In this document: positions 11,866 through 25,371 of the stretch, piece by piece
How the letters are laid out: the number at the start of each line of letters is the position of its first letter
Numbering within the stretch: the stretch's first letter is position 1
Origin: Spironucleus salmonicida
Taxonomy: Eukaryota; Fornicata; Diplomonadida; Hexamitidae
DNA length: 64,000 nucleotides
Assembly (NCBI GenBank): GCA_000497125.2
Contig: CM035318.1
Location: 926,001-990,000 of the forward strand
Direction: 5' to 3'
Notes under the pieces: model-generated
Databases searched by the model: none
Seen by the model: the letters and a program-made list of their open reading frames with translations, nothing else
What the model was told of the DNA's origin: nothing
Made by a program: the position numbers and the translations under genes

Positions 11866-11946
11866 GTTGCCTTTTCAAATCCTTTAAATATAGCATAGCT
11901 GAAAGATAATTCTATAATAAATTAAATCATCAGTATATGGAGCTTA

Positions 11947-13326
11947 TCAAGCCATCATTTCTACAGGAGTTGATTCCTTAGTGCCATTCTTCTTTTAAAG
12001 GAATAACTTGATTTCTCTGTAGGCTACTAACCCAACCATAAAACATCCGATTGCTATAACTAAAATCAGCATATAGCCGCCCCCAATCGCCCCAAATTAC
12101 TTATCCATGCCAAAATCTGAAGTAATGATGCTACCAGTACCTGCTAGCAGACGAGCTGCGATTTCTGTCTAAATTGTCCAGGATACTAAGCGAATGCTGG
12201 GCTGATACTTTGCAAATAGAGGTGCTGTAAAAGTGATGGTTGATATGAAGTTAGCCTTTTTGTTTAGCAGACCAGCAGCGTGAATTGTTACGCTATCCAT
12301 ACTACCAAATACTTTTTCCGCCTCAGCAAGATTACCTTGCGTATCTACACGGACTGTAAAATTAGTGTTAGTATTTGCATCCACTAGTTACTTTATGGCA
12401 GCCATAACGGCGGTTGGGTCACTTTTATCCTTAACATCCAGCATAGCAATAGATCCAGTGCCATTTACCATTTTACAGTGAGTTTTGATAGCCTTAATTC
12501 CATCTTCTGCAGAAGTAAGGTTTAAAGCCTCTAAGGCAGCATCATGACCATTTGTGTACTAACGATAGGGATCAATTTTAACCCAAAGCTTTCCGACATT
12601 AATTTTCATTAAAGTAGCCTAATCTTCATCTATCATGTTCTTACCGATAAATTTAGCATCGTGACTATAATGGTCAATCTGCTTATCGTGCGCTAGAATG
12701 AGTTTTTTGTCGCTAGTCAAACGGATGTCCAGCTCAACCGCATACGGTTTAGACGACTTACACGTTTTTTCGATTGTGTAAGCCGTACCTTCTGGACCGT
12801 TTTCAGGCCCTGAACGATGCGCGATAAATAACCCTGATGATAGTTTCATACTGAAGGAAGACGCATCATAGAAGATCGAATTTCCGTATAAGAAGAATAT
12901 CGCAGTGCACAAAACAAACCATCCTATACGCCCTACACACTTCCCAGTGCTAGAGGTGCGATAAAGTAGCATGAAGCGCAAAAACACAGCAAAAGGGGCC
13001 AACAGCAGAGTAATGCTGAGCAACGGGTAGATATTGTACCCTTATGCCATTCCTTGCAGAAACAATGTAACTGCTAGCATCAAACCAACCATGACCCACT
13101 GTACTATAATACGGGTCTTCGCAGCTTTTACTAGTATCGATACGACAATTAGAACGATCAAGAATGCGATAACGAAGCTCATTGCGAAAGCGCAAATCGA
13201 TGGAAAACTGATCTAGAATTTAAACCGGAAATCGCAGTCAATCTGCTCTTGATTGAAGATTAGCGTCAAAATATCAATGTAGCACAGTGTTCCAGCGACC
13301 CAATATGGCGATGCTGCTATGTACAT
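11947..13326 (-). CDS. Membrane-bound glycerophosphodiester phosphodiesterase-like protein, copy A (459 aa)
   Basis: Such enzymes release glycerol-3-phosphate from glycerophosphodiesters. ATG 13326 to TGA 11947-11949. The first half has four or five hydrophobic membrane segments. The GDPD domain follows: HRSGPENGPEGT (catalytic His-Arg and the metal-binding Glu of PEN), VELDIRLTSDKKLILAHD (E.D...HD motif), later MLDVKD and VSWTI. A hydrophobic segment near the C-terminus (GGYMLILVIAIGCFMVGLVA) is probably a last membrane pass. All key residues are present. It is roughly 60% identical by eye to copy B at 29901-31274. Confidence 0.85.
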
Positions 13327-14305
13327 TTTCAAAGATAAAGATACATGCTAAATATGTATGATAACTAACAATATTTGTAAGTAGTGTTTTAGATATGACT
13401 AGTTTTAGAATATAAAATACTTAGTATTCGTTGAAAAATTTGTAAATATTAAATAATATTAAATATTTTTATGTTTTAAGTAAATATATTTTTATTAAGA
13501 CAATATTGTGGATAAATGGCTGAAAAACTGGAATTACTTAGTTTCGCTTCGTAAGTAAAAAATAGATTATATTCTGGTTTTGTGTAATAAATTACATTAA
13601 ATACGATACTAAATGAACAATGATGTGTTGTAAAAAGTGAAGTATAGTTATTTATGAGTTTCTTTTGGCAGAAAATAGAATTTTATAAAAAAAATTAAAT
13701 TTGAGTGCAAATAGTAGATAAAAATTATTAAGTTGAAGATTAGATCGTTAAAATAAATTTATATTAACAATTATGCATTGTTAATTTTTATATAATAAAA
13801 ATGTTTAAATCTTTAGCAAAACTCCATATGTAGAATACTATCATTGAAAAAAATATTTCATACTTATATCTGGTGATTTTCTATTAAAAATTATTTGATC
13901 TGTAATAAATAACATATAATATTGAATGTTACTCTGTTAATTGCTTTAAATAGCATAAGATCTCAGTTCCTGAACTAATATTTTGTAAGGATACACTAAT
14001 AGTTATCCTAGAAGAAATAAGTTTTTCACTGATGTTAGATTTAAAGCTGAGTATATATCAACAATGTTTTATAAATTTGTATAAACTTAAAAACATCTAT
14101 ATAATTTTACTATTCTATATAAGTTCAGTATTAGAAATTTTCCTAATCTTTTTTTAGAAATACTTTATAATAAATTGAAATTACAACATAGTTTTAATCT
14201 ATATAATACTTAACTACTACTATATCGTATAATATTAAATATGCCACTTCATTATTTATAGTTTCTTTTAGCTATCATCTATTGTTAGAAATATTCTTCC
14301 TAAAA
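13327..14305. other. AT-rich spacer of duplicated unit A
   Basis: About 1 kb of very AT-rich DNA between the GDPD-like gene and the GC-rich 148-aa gene. No coding frame is evident. Its last ~80 bp (AAAATG then ACTCATAATAGAAG) are recognisably similar to the matching place in unit B at about 32.38 kb. Confidence 0.45.
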
Positions 14306-14752
14306 ATGAACTCATAATAGAAGCTCCGCTTTTCCCTCTGCATGGTGCAGTATTTCGGACCCGACGGCCGTGCCGCGATCCGGGCGGTGCAAGCGATGAG
14401 CATGGCCCAGAAACGCGACCTGTTCCACCTAGCGAGCACCGCGGCGGACTGCAGCAGCCGGCAGGCCGTGGACTACTTCCACAACACCTGGTCCCGCCAG
14501 TTCTTCCAGTCCCCGGAGCCCTTCCGCAACGAGGTGCGCGAGCTGTGGCAGGCGTTCTCTGCGGACCCCGAGTAGCGCTACGGCGAAGTGTATGAAATCA
14601 TGCAGGAGCGGCATGGCGGAATCTTCCACCGACAGGCGCTGCGGCAGCTCGTGCTCAAGGAGTACGGCCGGCCGCCCAAGTTCACGCAGACCGACCTCGA
14701 CGCTCTTTGCTGCTTGCTGGGGTCTACAGTTTATCCAACTGAGTTTGTTTGA
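14306..14752 (+). CDS. GC-rich 148-aa hypothetical protein, copy A
   Basis: The frame runs from ATG 14306 (MNSQQKLRFSLCM, QQ encoded TAA TAG) to TGA 14750-14752. I chose this start because copy B at 32388 keeps the same upstream codons with amino-acid replacements; the Met at 14342 is an alternative. The body is GC-rich and contains a TAG Gln in DPEQRYGEVYEIMQ. It is helical and charged and has no membrane segment. The two copies are almost identical except for the last dozen residues (GSTVYPTEFV here). I do not recognise the family. Confidence 0.65.
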
Positions 14753-15085
14753 TTTTCACAAAAAAGCAACACCACAATTATTTTATTTATATGATATAAT
14801 TCGTCATTTGCGCTCCCTAGCTAAGAGCCCCTTAAAATTCGATAAACTACCCAGACGCAGCCTGGAATCCTGCGAAATAACCCTCATACCCAACATCCTA
14901 ACTCCTCACCCCCCTTAACCCACCACTACAACCCATCCTGACTCCTCACCCAAAACAAACTTCCAACATATTCTAAACTCACCAACTCACCCCCACCCTC
15001 AATTGTCCACAAACCCCCAAATTCAATTCAATTCAATTCAATGCAATTCACCCCAAATTCCCCCAAATTAACTAACTAACTCTCA
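14753..15085. other. Low-complexity C/A-rich flank of the repeat array
   Basis: No convincing gene. The sequence grades from mixed composition to C/A-rich low complexity (CCCAACATCCTAACTCC, runs of AATTCAATTCAATTC) and then into the (CTAA)n array. Confidence 0.5.
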
Positions 15086-16324
<1,239 letters not shown>

Positions 16325-16447
16325 CCCAATTAATTAACTCCCAACTACCTCTCAATTAACTAACTACCTCCCCAACTACCTCCCAATTAACTACCTACCT
16401 CCCCAACTCCCCAAATCACCTCCCAATCACTCCCCCAACTTCCCCCC

Positions 16448-17428
16448 TCACTCATAAACCTGACACTGCCCGACGCCCAAAACGCTCTCAACAGGGCAAA
16501 TCCACTCCCTGCAACGCGCCACCGCCCCGCTATCCGCCGCGCGCCCGTTAATGAAGAAAACCTGACGCAGCAAAAGCCGCAAAACGCCCAAAACGCTCTC
16601 CGCAGGCGCCGAAACGCTCTAAATCGCCTCCTTCTTCCGGCCCTCGAAAATCTGCTTGTCGAACGACGCGCAGGCCGGAAAACGCTCCTGGAACTGGTTC
16701 GTGCCCACCGCGTTCGCCACCTCGTCCGTCCGCGCGAAGAACTCGCCCAGAACGAGCGCCCGCGCGACCTTCAAATCGACCGCCGCGGGAACGTCGCATT
16801 CGAGCGCCACGAGGTTCCGGAACGGCGCCAGCGCGCGGAACTGCGGCAGCGGCAGCGCGTTTCCAGCGACGTTCAGGCGCTGCAAATTCGGCGTTTCGAT
16901 CGGCGAAATTTTGAGGGTCTGGAGCCGATTTCCCGCGAGATTTCCGGATCGGAGGAGCGGAAATCTGGCCAGAAACGCGGCGCATTCGAGCCGATTCCCT
17001 TCCGCGGAAAGGCTCGTGAGCTTCGGGAGCAGCCCGCCGCCGATGTGCGCCAGGCGGTTGAAATCCAGCACCGCAGAGCGCAGGAATGCGCCGTTTAGGT
17101 GAATGCGTTCGAGGGAACAGGAAACGATTTTCAGCGTTTATAAGTAGGGGCAAAATTTGAGTGAAATTTAGGAGTGGAAAATTGAATTGTAAATGGAAAG
17201 TTTGGTGAGGGAGAGCGAAGTATGCGTTAAAAGGTCGAAATTGAGGTCGAACGAGCAGTTTGAGAACTTTAGCGAGAGGAGCGTTTTTGATGTCAGTAGG
17301 GTGGCAAGCAGCTGGGCGGTTACCGTCACATTCGCGAGCTCCAGGTTTGGCGATTGGAACTCCGTCTGGGAGTCCACGAATTCCGTGGCGGGGACGAGCA
17401 GTAAAGATGGGTTTAGCACAGTTGACAT
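16448..17428 (-). CDS. Leucine-rich-repeat protein, 326 aa
   Basis: ATG 17428 to TGA 16448-16450. LRR-type periodicity runs from residue about 30 to 235: LLSLKFSNCSF, LTKLSIYNSIF, LERIHLNGAFL, LTSLSAEGNRL, NLQRLNVAGNALPLPQ. LRR proteins of this size often act in flagella or as binding adaptors; the partner is unknown. The C-terminal about 60 residues are encoded by GC-rich DNA and look unrelated, so their end is less sure. The 5' end is AT-richer. TAG and TAA Gln codons are present. Confidence 0.7.
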
Positions 17429-17592
17429 TTTTGCGGAAGCGGAAGGTAACGCGGATATTAGTATATAATAATTATATAATACGAAAATCAAAAATTTGGA
17501 AAAAGGATAATATTTAATTATTATATAGTTATAAGAAGATTAAAAAAATTTGTGTTAGTATAGATGCTAAAGAGAATCAGTTACTGAATTCG

Positions 17593-17829
17593 TCACTCCC
17601 AGTCAATACTGGTGCATTACACGGTTCTATCAAGCTTGGCCCAGAGCGTCATAACGCCCTTTTTGTCCCCAGCCTAAATTATAAATTTGTAGTTTATGCC
17701 AGCTACCACCTACTGCTTAATTTCGACTATTTATACCTATCCAAACTCTTTGGAGTGCTCCTGGAATGCTTTCTAAACTGGTTCTGGAAGATCTGCGAAA
17801 GCTGTTGAAGAAAATCCACCACAAATCAT
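17593..17829 (-). CDS. Cystatin (stefin-type) cysteine protease inhibitor, 78 aa
   Basis: Cystatins block papain-family proteases. ATG 17829 to TGA 17593-17595. Three features fit: an N-terminal Gly pair (MICGGFS), the inhibitory hairpin QQVVAGINYKF (residues 39-49, the QxVxG motif, first Gln encoded TAG), and a beta-rich C-terminal half (GVMTLWAKLD). There is no signal peptide, so a cytosolic stefin is likely. It is somewhat short for the family (about 95-100 aa); the second hairpin is reduced. Confidence 0.85.
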
Positions 17830-17917
17830 TTAAATGGAATGGTACTATTATTATATAGTAGTATTAATATATTTTTTATTTTTCTACTGCAAATTTTTAA
17901 TTATTTCTAAATTACCA

Positions 17918-18673
17918 TCAAATATCAAAATTAATGACTTATAGCGTTGGAATCTTGCATATAGGTTTCTCAACAGATTCCAACTTCCTTGTCTTATTTT
18001 TTGGGGAGATCAGCAAAACAGACTTCCTAGAAGTTGTTTTACGTATTAGAGTAGGTGCCTGTGTTTGTATAATGTCTGTCTGAACCTCCCAGTCTCGCTT
18101 TGGTACATCAATCTGAGCCTGCAAACGTGCTATATGCGCCATCAACTCCCGCTCGCGCACCAGATGTTATTATGCCTTTGTCTGGTAACTCTCACAGAGT
18201 TTTTCGCAATATTCTGCCTTTTCACGCATCTAGGTTGCCTCATACTAGGCTCGCATTGCTGTTTCCTAATTCTAGAATACAATATCATGAATAACCGCCT
18301 GTGTTGACGTCTTGGTGTTTGCTGGTCCCGCAAACTTTGTCATCATCAGGTTCCTTTCTGCGAGGTCCTCAACCTGGCGTTGCAGCATACGTGACCTGTT
18401 CGTGGCCACCTTGTACTCTATTGCCTGAGAGTAATGTTCATCACTAACAGAGTTAGCTGCTTTCTAGAGTGTATTGTTACGGAATTAAAGTGAGTAAATT
18501 TCAGATTGAAATTGACCGATGCGCATCTGAGCGTCATTTACAAGCTCGTTGAGCTGTGTAAATTGGTCAGGGAAATTCTTATTAATCTTAATTTTTAGAA
18601 GCGAGAATGTCTGGTAAAGAACGTCTTGGTATCGGGCGACGTAGTCGGCCATTGATATTTTTGTTTTTAACAT
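17918..18673 (-). CDS. Coiled-coil protein, 251 aa
   Basis: ATG 18673 to TGA 17918-17920; MADYVARY seven codons later is an alternative start. Long heptad-like stretches occur at FTQLNELVNDAQMRIGQFQS, RMLQRQVEDLAERNLM and MREKAEYCEKLCESYQ; the tail is basic (RKTTSRKSVLL). Gln is often TAA or TAG. It could be a cytoskeletal or flagellar protein; no family is recognised. Confidence 0.75.
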
Positions 18674-21600
18674 CTGTTTATAAGTTGTAATTATGCATTA
18701 AAAACTCATTTTCACAGTTTCAGTAAAACAAGTAATTTAATACTTAGTTTTTATGATAATATTTTTATTCATTATTATTATAAATTTATTAATTAATTTT
18801 ATGAATGCTTGGATATTGTTAAAATCGGAATAACTTTTAGTAGGAGTTTAATAATTGAGATAGCTACTTTAATTCAACAATTAATTTGAAACAAGTTAAA
18901 TGGAGTAACTAAAAAGAATAAACGACAAAAATAATAACATTAATTGTATTAGTAACACACGTATATGGTCGAATGAGCATAAAGGATATATTTGTACAGT
19001 ATCTAGTTAAAGATCAATGTTATAATAATAGTTATAATTAGATGGATTTACTTATATGAGACAAAGGTGTAAACCTAATTAAACTCTTACATATTAAAAC
19101 TGAATAATTATAGCATATTATATAATACATTATTAAGTAAAACAAAATACCACAATTAATAGGATAAATTCAATAAAATTATTATTAATTTCTGATTGAG
19201 AATAATTAAAAATTATTACTCTAATACTAAAAGTTTCATCATAATTGGTCCTTATTAGTATAATATTAAACAATTATTAGTCATTATTCTAATTGCATTT
19301 GCAGAAGAATAAAATAAAAAGCTAGATCATCAAATTTATATTTTATATCTGTATCTATTTTAATTCTACTTAATTTTTATTATTATTATCCCATCAAATG
19401 AGCTAGAATAAAGTTATAGACCTTATTTTTGTTGTCAAAACACTAATACAGTTAATCGTACAATCAATATTTAATTTCATAATAAAAATTATATATAATA
19501 TAATATATTTAGTATTAAAATGGAACTTTATATTTTATTGAATATTTTAGGTTGATATTCAGTGAAATAGTAATTACTAGTTCAATAATAATTTATGTGT
19601 AAATAATTTGGAATTACCTTGTATTTATTTAATATAAATTCTAACTTAACAACATTTTTAAAAAATTTTACACGTAACTCTGATTATTGTTGACTTTATT
19701 AATAAAATTCTATATTTTTCAGTAAATATTAATAAAATCTTAATTTGTAGTATAAGATAGGGCAAATGAATTTAATTTTGTAATAAAATTATGTTTAACA
19801 TTTTATTAGTTTTACATTATACATTAGGAGCTAATTCGGAAAATATATTATCTATTAGATTCTAGATATAATGAAAATCTTATAAATTTATAAAAGATTT
19901 CAGTTTTGAAGCTTAAATCGTTAATTTTTTAAATATACATTTTCCTACAAAATATTTTAAATCTACCTTTAATTTAGTAATGCTGTTAAAAACTAATCAT
20001 TATACGTTCTATTCAGCTAATAACAATGTTTATCGTTATGAGATTTATTTCTTTTTTGCAGATAGTTATATTTTCTTGAAGTTTACATCAACAATATCAT
20101 TTAAATCTGAAAAACTATTGATTAAGATTTTTTTATGAATATGATTTGGACTAGACTAGTTTATTACTAGTTTGCTGCGAATATAGATTAGTTATTAAAG
20201 TATCAATATTTTTTAATTATATACCTTCATTGAAGTTTTAGACTAATTAACATTTTAATTACACTAATTTTTATTTGCTTATATTAAATATGATGGTCTC
20301 AATATAGTGGTGTTACTATTTGTAGTAATTATTCTGTATTCTATCTTTTTAAGTGCATACTATAAGTACTAGATCAGGAATAAGTTTGACTTAAAGTTCA
20401 ATAAATTTTAGTATTTCTAACTCATTTTATATATCTTATGTAGAATTTCGGCAACTATAATATTATCAGATAACTTTTAGTTGTTTCAATGATAACAATA
20501 AGTATTTTACATATTAAAATCTAGGAAACTAAAGAAAACAGTAATTAAAGAAATTAATTGTAACAGTATTGATAGTATAGAAATTTAGTAGTAATTACTA
20601 TTAATAATCAAAATCTCCCACTGGAGTAATAAATTGAATCAGAATTACAGATAAAATAACGTTTAGTCTAAATTATACTACAGAAATATGTATTAATATA
20701 GTAATATTGATTTCATTAAAGAGTATTAATATCCGTAGACTAGTAATAAAGATATCACATTGTAAAATATCATTTATTATATTTCAATACAAAATTAACC
20801 TTACAATATCATTGATTATGAAAGAGGCTTATATAGCTACTAATTTCTCTGTATTTTCTCAGTATTTAATTGATTAGATAACATGTCTACCATTTAATAT
20901 TATTGCTATAGTTATATTAAATATTCGAAATATTATACTGAAAATCGATGATCCAATGAAGCAGTTCTATCAACCTGCATCTTATATTGCATAAACTAGT
21001 TGAATAAATATTGGAAGTGCAACGGGTATAAATAGCGATAATTTCTAGTGTGAGCTGAAAGGAAGTCCTATAAAAAGATAGACATAAAAATTGCTATTCG
21101 TGGTCCTTGTATATTATTAATTTATTCCCTAAAAATTTATGCAACGTATGAAACAGCTTCATATTAAATATCATGACAAGATAATTCTAGTATAACTGAA
21201 AAAAATAACGAATAATGTGAAAGAACGTTGTAATAAAATTATGTGGATTTAAGAATAGTATTATAACATAACCAATCATGAAAAAATATTAACTGAAATC
21301 TACGTAATCAGTTATCTATATAAACATCTTGAATAATTAGTATGATTGCTAATACTTATTATAATATCACAAAGATTATATGAGATCGTATTTGGTTTAA
21401 TTGTCTTTTGTTTGATTAACTATATAATTTTTTACGATTTAGATATTCTTTAAAAATATAATTATTAGTATTAGCAGAAAAACTGCTAATATCATTGATA
21501 TAATTGTTAGTAGAAAAGTTTTAACATAAATTTTCTTTTTAGTATAGACCTAATCAACATTCATCTGATGGTCGACAGTAATCATAAATTATAGAGTTTA

Positions 21601-23872
21601 ATTGGATTTTAAAACACACTTAGTTTAATAATAGTTATATTGGACAACAACTCAAAAATAGTTCAGTAGGGTATTTCCAGCTACTGTATCCTTATATATA
21701 ATCAGTAGTAAATAAACCACACTATCATTGTTAGAACTCACTCTTTTGATTGCAAATATCTAGAAACATTATACTTGTTTCTTAAATAAATTCTGAAAGA
21801 CCACAAAATCTTAATATTGATATATCCTGTATTTAAATTCTGTTATACATAATTAAATGATCATAAAAATCTATAAATTATGTTAAGATAATCTAAATAT
21901 TTCGCTTTTATACTGACGTTTATATTTTCAGATTCATATATAGTTTAGAAAGGATCAGTTGAAATAGTTTAAATTTACAGTATTAGATCCGAAATCATAA
22001 TATAAAATATCAAGTGATACTGTTTATAAATAAAGTATTGGGTTAAAAGAAGTATTTGTAACTTATCTGTTAACAACTAATCACACAACTCCTACATAAG
22101 TTAATTACCCATTTATTTATCTATTCATTTATACTGACATGTAATGATATCATCTCAAAATAAAATTTATTAATAGTTTTCGAAAAATATACTATTTAAT
22201 AATGTTTGCAATTTTATTTCAATAGTTGCATTTATAGGTTAAAAGAATATTTTGATATTTTTAATAGTGTTTCTTCGTAATAAAGCTACACCTATAATAG
22301 TGCTACTATTTTTAAAATCTGACGTGATATCAATGTTTGAAATTATGCTATGCTTTATAATATATGAGTTTATTCAGGTTATTTGAACTGAATTTACATT
22401 ACTAGATACGTAAGCGCTTAAAATTTTTAAATACTAAGCATTGCCTTGTAGATGCCCACAAGTTCAAAAAACTATTATATCAAATATAGATGATGTCAAC
22501 AATATTGAAATTATAATATTTATAAAAGATATTTATTTACATATTTGCGATATATCATATCTTCTGATTATTTATAACCAAGTATGTTGATTTTTATAGA
22601 TGTTAAGCTATTATTACATATATATTCCACTTCAAGATAACCTCAACATGCTATTTATTAAAGTTTAACAAAACTTGGAAAGAACTTTTTAATATATACC
22701 ACAGACTCATTACTTACTTAGCATTTTTAACATCAAAAGATAGAGATATTATATTTATGGTAAGGATTTATATTACTTTTGCAGCACCTAAAACTCTATA
22801 ATTGGTTGGCAAATTAATTAATACTATTATTGTGAAAGTACACTATATGAAGTATAATAATACAATTTAATAAAAATTATAAATATCTATATTAAGTTGA
22901 ATGTTTTTACTGTATATTTAAAATGACCAAACTTATATTTACGCTTTTTAAGTATGTTTATAAGTTAGACTGATAATTTTATAGTTATATATAATCGTAT
23001 CTTAATATTATTAAGATTCCTTGCTAAAATTTCTATACAAATGCAATTTTCTATTATATTTATTAAAATGATGATATTGCAGGCTCCAGATAAAACACTA
23101 ACAAATTTATTAATTAGGAATCATGTACCAATTTCAATCTCCAAATTATTTTTATTACAAAATTATCATCATAATTAATATCAATCAAGTTGAAGTCGTC
23201 AACATTGGATAATACTATCAGACTAAATGCAACAAACATTTTATTAAAAAATAAATTGATTATAAAAGTCGATAATTCATAAAATATAAAGATATAAATT
23301 TATATACAAAATCAGTAAATAAATCATTATTAATGGTTACTATTTACTCTCATAATCTATATAATGATATAAATCTAAATATTAAAACATTATCATTTGA
23401 TTTGTCAATAGTTTTTCCTATAAGTATTACAATTATACTTTAAATAAATATTATTAATATTCTCCAACAACACTAATTTAAAAAAATTATTATATATGAT
23501 TAATTTCCTTATTTTAATTAATAGTCTTATTCTTTGAGCATTTTAAATCAGTACTATAAAGTTTATACTAATTTAAGTATTGATATTTAATACCGTTTAA
23601 CTATTATTGCAAAATATAATTCTACTAAATTACATCATAAAATTATGAAATGCTAGGTATTTAGGTTTAATAAAACAAATGTCAACTATTTAATGGAATC
23701 TTTTTAAATAATTATTCATTAAGGTGATTGTAGAAATTATACTAATTTAAAATTTCTTAAGAAACGAACTTAGCATATGATAAAAATTTAGTTTATAACT
23801 CTCATTAATAAGATATAATGCTTAAATAAATTTACATAAATAGTTTGATATATGTAAGCCCACTGCTTGCGC
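18674..23872. other. 5.2-kb AT-rich gene-free stretch
   Basis: Extremely AT-rich. I checked TGA (plus) and TCA (minus) positions in 18.7-20.5 kb by frame: frames usually close every few hundred bases; the longest gap, about 0.7 kb on the minus strand near 18.7-19.4 kb, shows no protein-like character. The rest shows the same density of stops. No tandem repeat, RNA gene or recognisable gene fragment. It ends abruptly at the GC-rich inverted-repeat arm. Confidence 0.6.
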
Positions 23873-24069
23873 GCAACACATAGCGGGCGGCGCCTTGGTC
23901 CGTCGCTAGTTGGGGAACGGACACCGTCGGACCCAAATTCGGAGCAGACAGGTAGGGCGCACGGCACCTGGCCATAGCGGGACGCTGCGCTGCGGTGTGG
24001 GCTGCGTACCGCGCGGAAACCGCATTCGGAGCGGCATGATATATTACGCGCGGGCGGCCCCTCCAGAAA

Positions 24070-24459
24070 ATGCGCCGAGCCCCATCGCCACCGGAGACGC
24101 GCCCGCCGCAGGGACCGTCCAGCCCGCGCGAGGCTGCACTCGAGGGTCGCGTGCGTGTGCTCACGGACCAGGTGGAGCACCAGGCGGGCCTCATCCTCGG
24201 TGCGAGCGTGCTGGACACCTCGCTGTCGTGCTCGCTGCACTCCGCGCTGGAGAACGAGCTGCACCGCGACTTCGACGGGCTATGCGCCCTGCTGTGCGAG
24301 CTCAAGCGCACCCCCGCCGCCCGGCTGCGCGACGGCTCCGAGGTGGCCGGCCGTTTCCGACGCTTCCTGAGCCTCGGGGGCGGCCACTACCGCCTGCGGG
24401 GCCAGGACCTCACCGTGCACTACTTCGGGGACGTGTTCCGCCTCGCCCTTCCACAATGA
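24070..24459 (+). CDS. Hypothetical 129-aa protein, IR gene 1 (left)
   Basis: ATG 24070 to TGA 24457-24459, GC-rich. Residues 24-100 look helical (LEGRVRVLTDQVEHQAGLIL, then ENELHRDFDGLCALLCELKR). The C-terminal part (GGHYRLRGQDLTVHYFGDVF) looks beta-rich. All Gln codons are CAA/CAG, unlike other genes here. The stop overlaps the next start (ATGA). Overlapping frames are also open because GC-rich DNA has few TGA codons, so the assignment rests on the tidy order of the three ORFs. An identical copy is at 29188-29577. Confidence 0.55.
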   Translation: MRRAPSPPETRPPQGPSSPREAALEGRVRVLTDQVEHQAGLILGASVLDTSLSCSLHSALENELHRDFDGLCALLCELKRTPAARLRDGSEVAGRFRRFLSLGGGHYRLRGQDLTVHYFGDVFRLALPQ

Positions 24460-24902
24460 CCGTGCCCACCGAGCGCGAGCCCACGACCCGCTGTCCCGCG
24501 CACCTGCTGCCAGTCGCCACCCCGGAGCTGGACGCGCGCATCGCCCGCAGCGCCGCCGTGCTGTACCGCGTGGAGGCCGTGCTCTGGCCGCTGGCGCTGT
24601 GCTTCGGAGCCCGCTGGCTGCGGCTGCCGGAGTTGCTGCCGGAGAGGTTCCCGGCGTGGGTGCTGCGCGCCTGGCTCTCCTACGCTGTCTTCACCCTGTC
24701 CACAGTGCTGCTGCACGCGCGCGTCGAGCGCCTCCTTCCGGCCCGCCTCAACCGCTACGTGGTGGCGGCCGCGAGCGCCGGGGTCCTGCTGGCGCCCCTC
24801 TCGGTAGCGGTGGTGTGCTTCCGCGCCGTGCGCTTCTGGGCCCTACCGCTTGCCTTCGCGGCGCTCATGACGCTCGTGATGGCGCCGCAGCTTACCCTCT
24901 GA
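24456..24902 (+). CDS. Polytopic membrane protein, 148 aa, IR gene 2 (left)
   Basis: ATG 24456 overlaps the stop of gene 1 by four bases; TGA 24900-24902. Hydrophobic segments are VLWPLALCFGARWL, WLSYAVFTLSTVLLHA, YVVAAASAGVLLAPLSVAVV and FWALPLAFAALMTLVM, giving about four membrane passes with Arg-rich loops between. The N-terminal 35 residues are polar and cytosolic-like. The family is not recognised. The copy at 28745-29191 is the same. Confidence 0.6.
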   Translation: MTVPTEREPTTRCPAHLLPVATPELDARIARSAAVLYRVEAVLWPLALCFGARWLRLPELLPERFPAWVLRAWLSYAVFTLSTVLLHARVERLLPARLNRYVVAAASAGVLLAPLSVAVVCFRAVRFWALPLAFAALMTLVMAPQLTL

Positions 24903-24927
24903 GTTTTGCCCTCACTCCCTTCCACTA

Positions 24928-25371
24928 ATGATAGAGGCCGTCCGCCTCACCTCCGCCCGCACGGTGCTGTACGCGCGTCAGTACACGCCCGGCTTCTCGC
25001 TCTCCCAGCTGCCAGAGGTCGTTGCGGGCCCCGCCACCGAGGTGCACTACCACGCCTCCCTGGTGTGCACGCGCCGCCTTGGCGAGCTCTCGCTCTTCCT
25101 GTACGCCGCCCCGGACGCCAACGAGTTGTACCTCGAGCACTGCCTCGATTGCGTGGCATCGGCAGTGCGCTCCGTGCTGTCAGAGCTCACCGAGGCCGCC
25201 GCGCTGGAGAGTCTGCTCACGCTCACTGCCGCGCTCTCGGAGACCGTGGACGCGGGATACCTGTTGACCAACCGCGCAGTGGAGCTGTTCGACCAGGAGA
25301 AAGGCGGCAGCGGGCTCGTGGGAGGGCTACTCAACGGCGCCAAGCTCGTCGCCAAGACCCTGCTAAGCTGA
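24928..25371 (+). CDS. Coatomer zeta-like (COPI/AP small chain) protein, IR gene 3 (left)
   Basis: Zeta-COP and AP sigma chains share a longin fold and are core subunits of vesicle coats. ATG 24928 to TGA 25369-25371, 147 aa, GC-rich. The layout follows zeta-COP: a strand-rich start (AVRLTSARTVLYARQYTPGF), LSLFLYAAPDANELYLEHC resembling the zeta region before helix 1, a helix CVASAVRSVLSEL, then ALESLLTLTAALSETVDAGY resembling the conserved L...DE.VDGG segment, and a helical tail. It starts 25 bp after gene 2. A second copy is at 28276-28719. Inference is moderate without a search. Confidence 0.6.
   Translation: MIEAVRLTSARTVLYARQYTPGFSLSQLPEVVAGPATEVHYHASLVCTRRLGELSLFLYAAPDANELYLEHCLDCVASAVRSVLSELTEAAALESLLTLTAALSETVDAGYLLTNRAVELFDQEKGGSGLVGGLLNGAKLVAKTLLS

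Noticed and set aside
23910-24902. A 330-aa plus-strand ORF covering IR genes 1 and 2
   Set aside because: It is the frame of gene 2 extended upstream through GC-rich DNA; its first half is Pro/Arg/Gly-rich shadow of gene 1, which has a better start, stop and composition.
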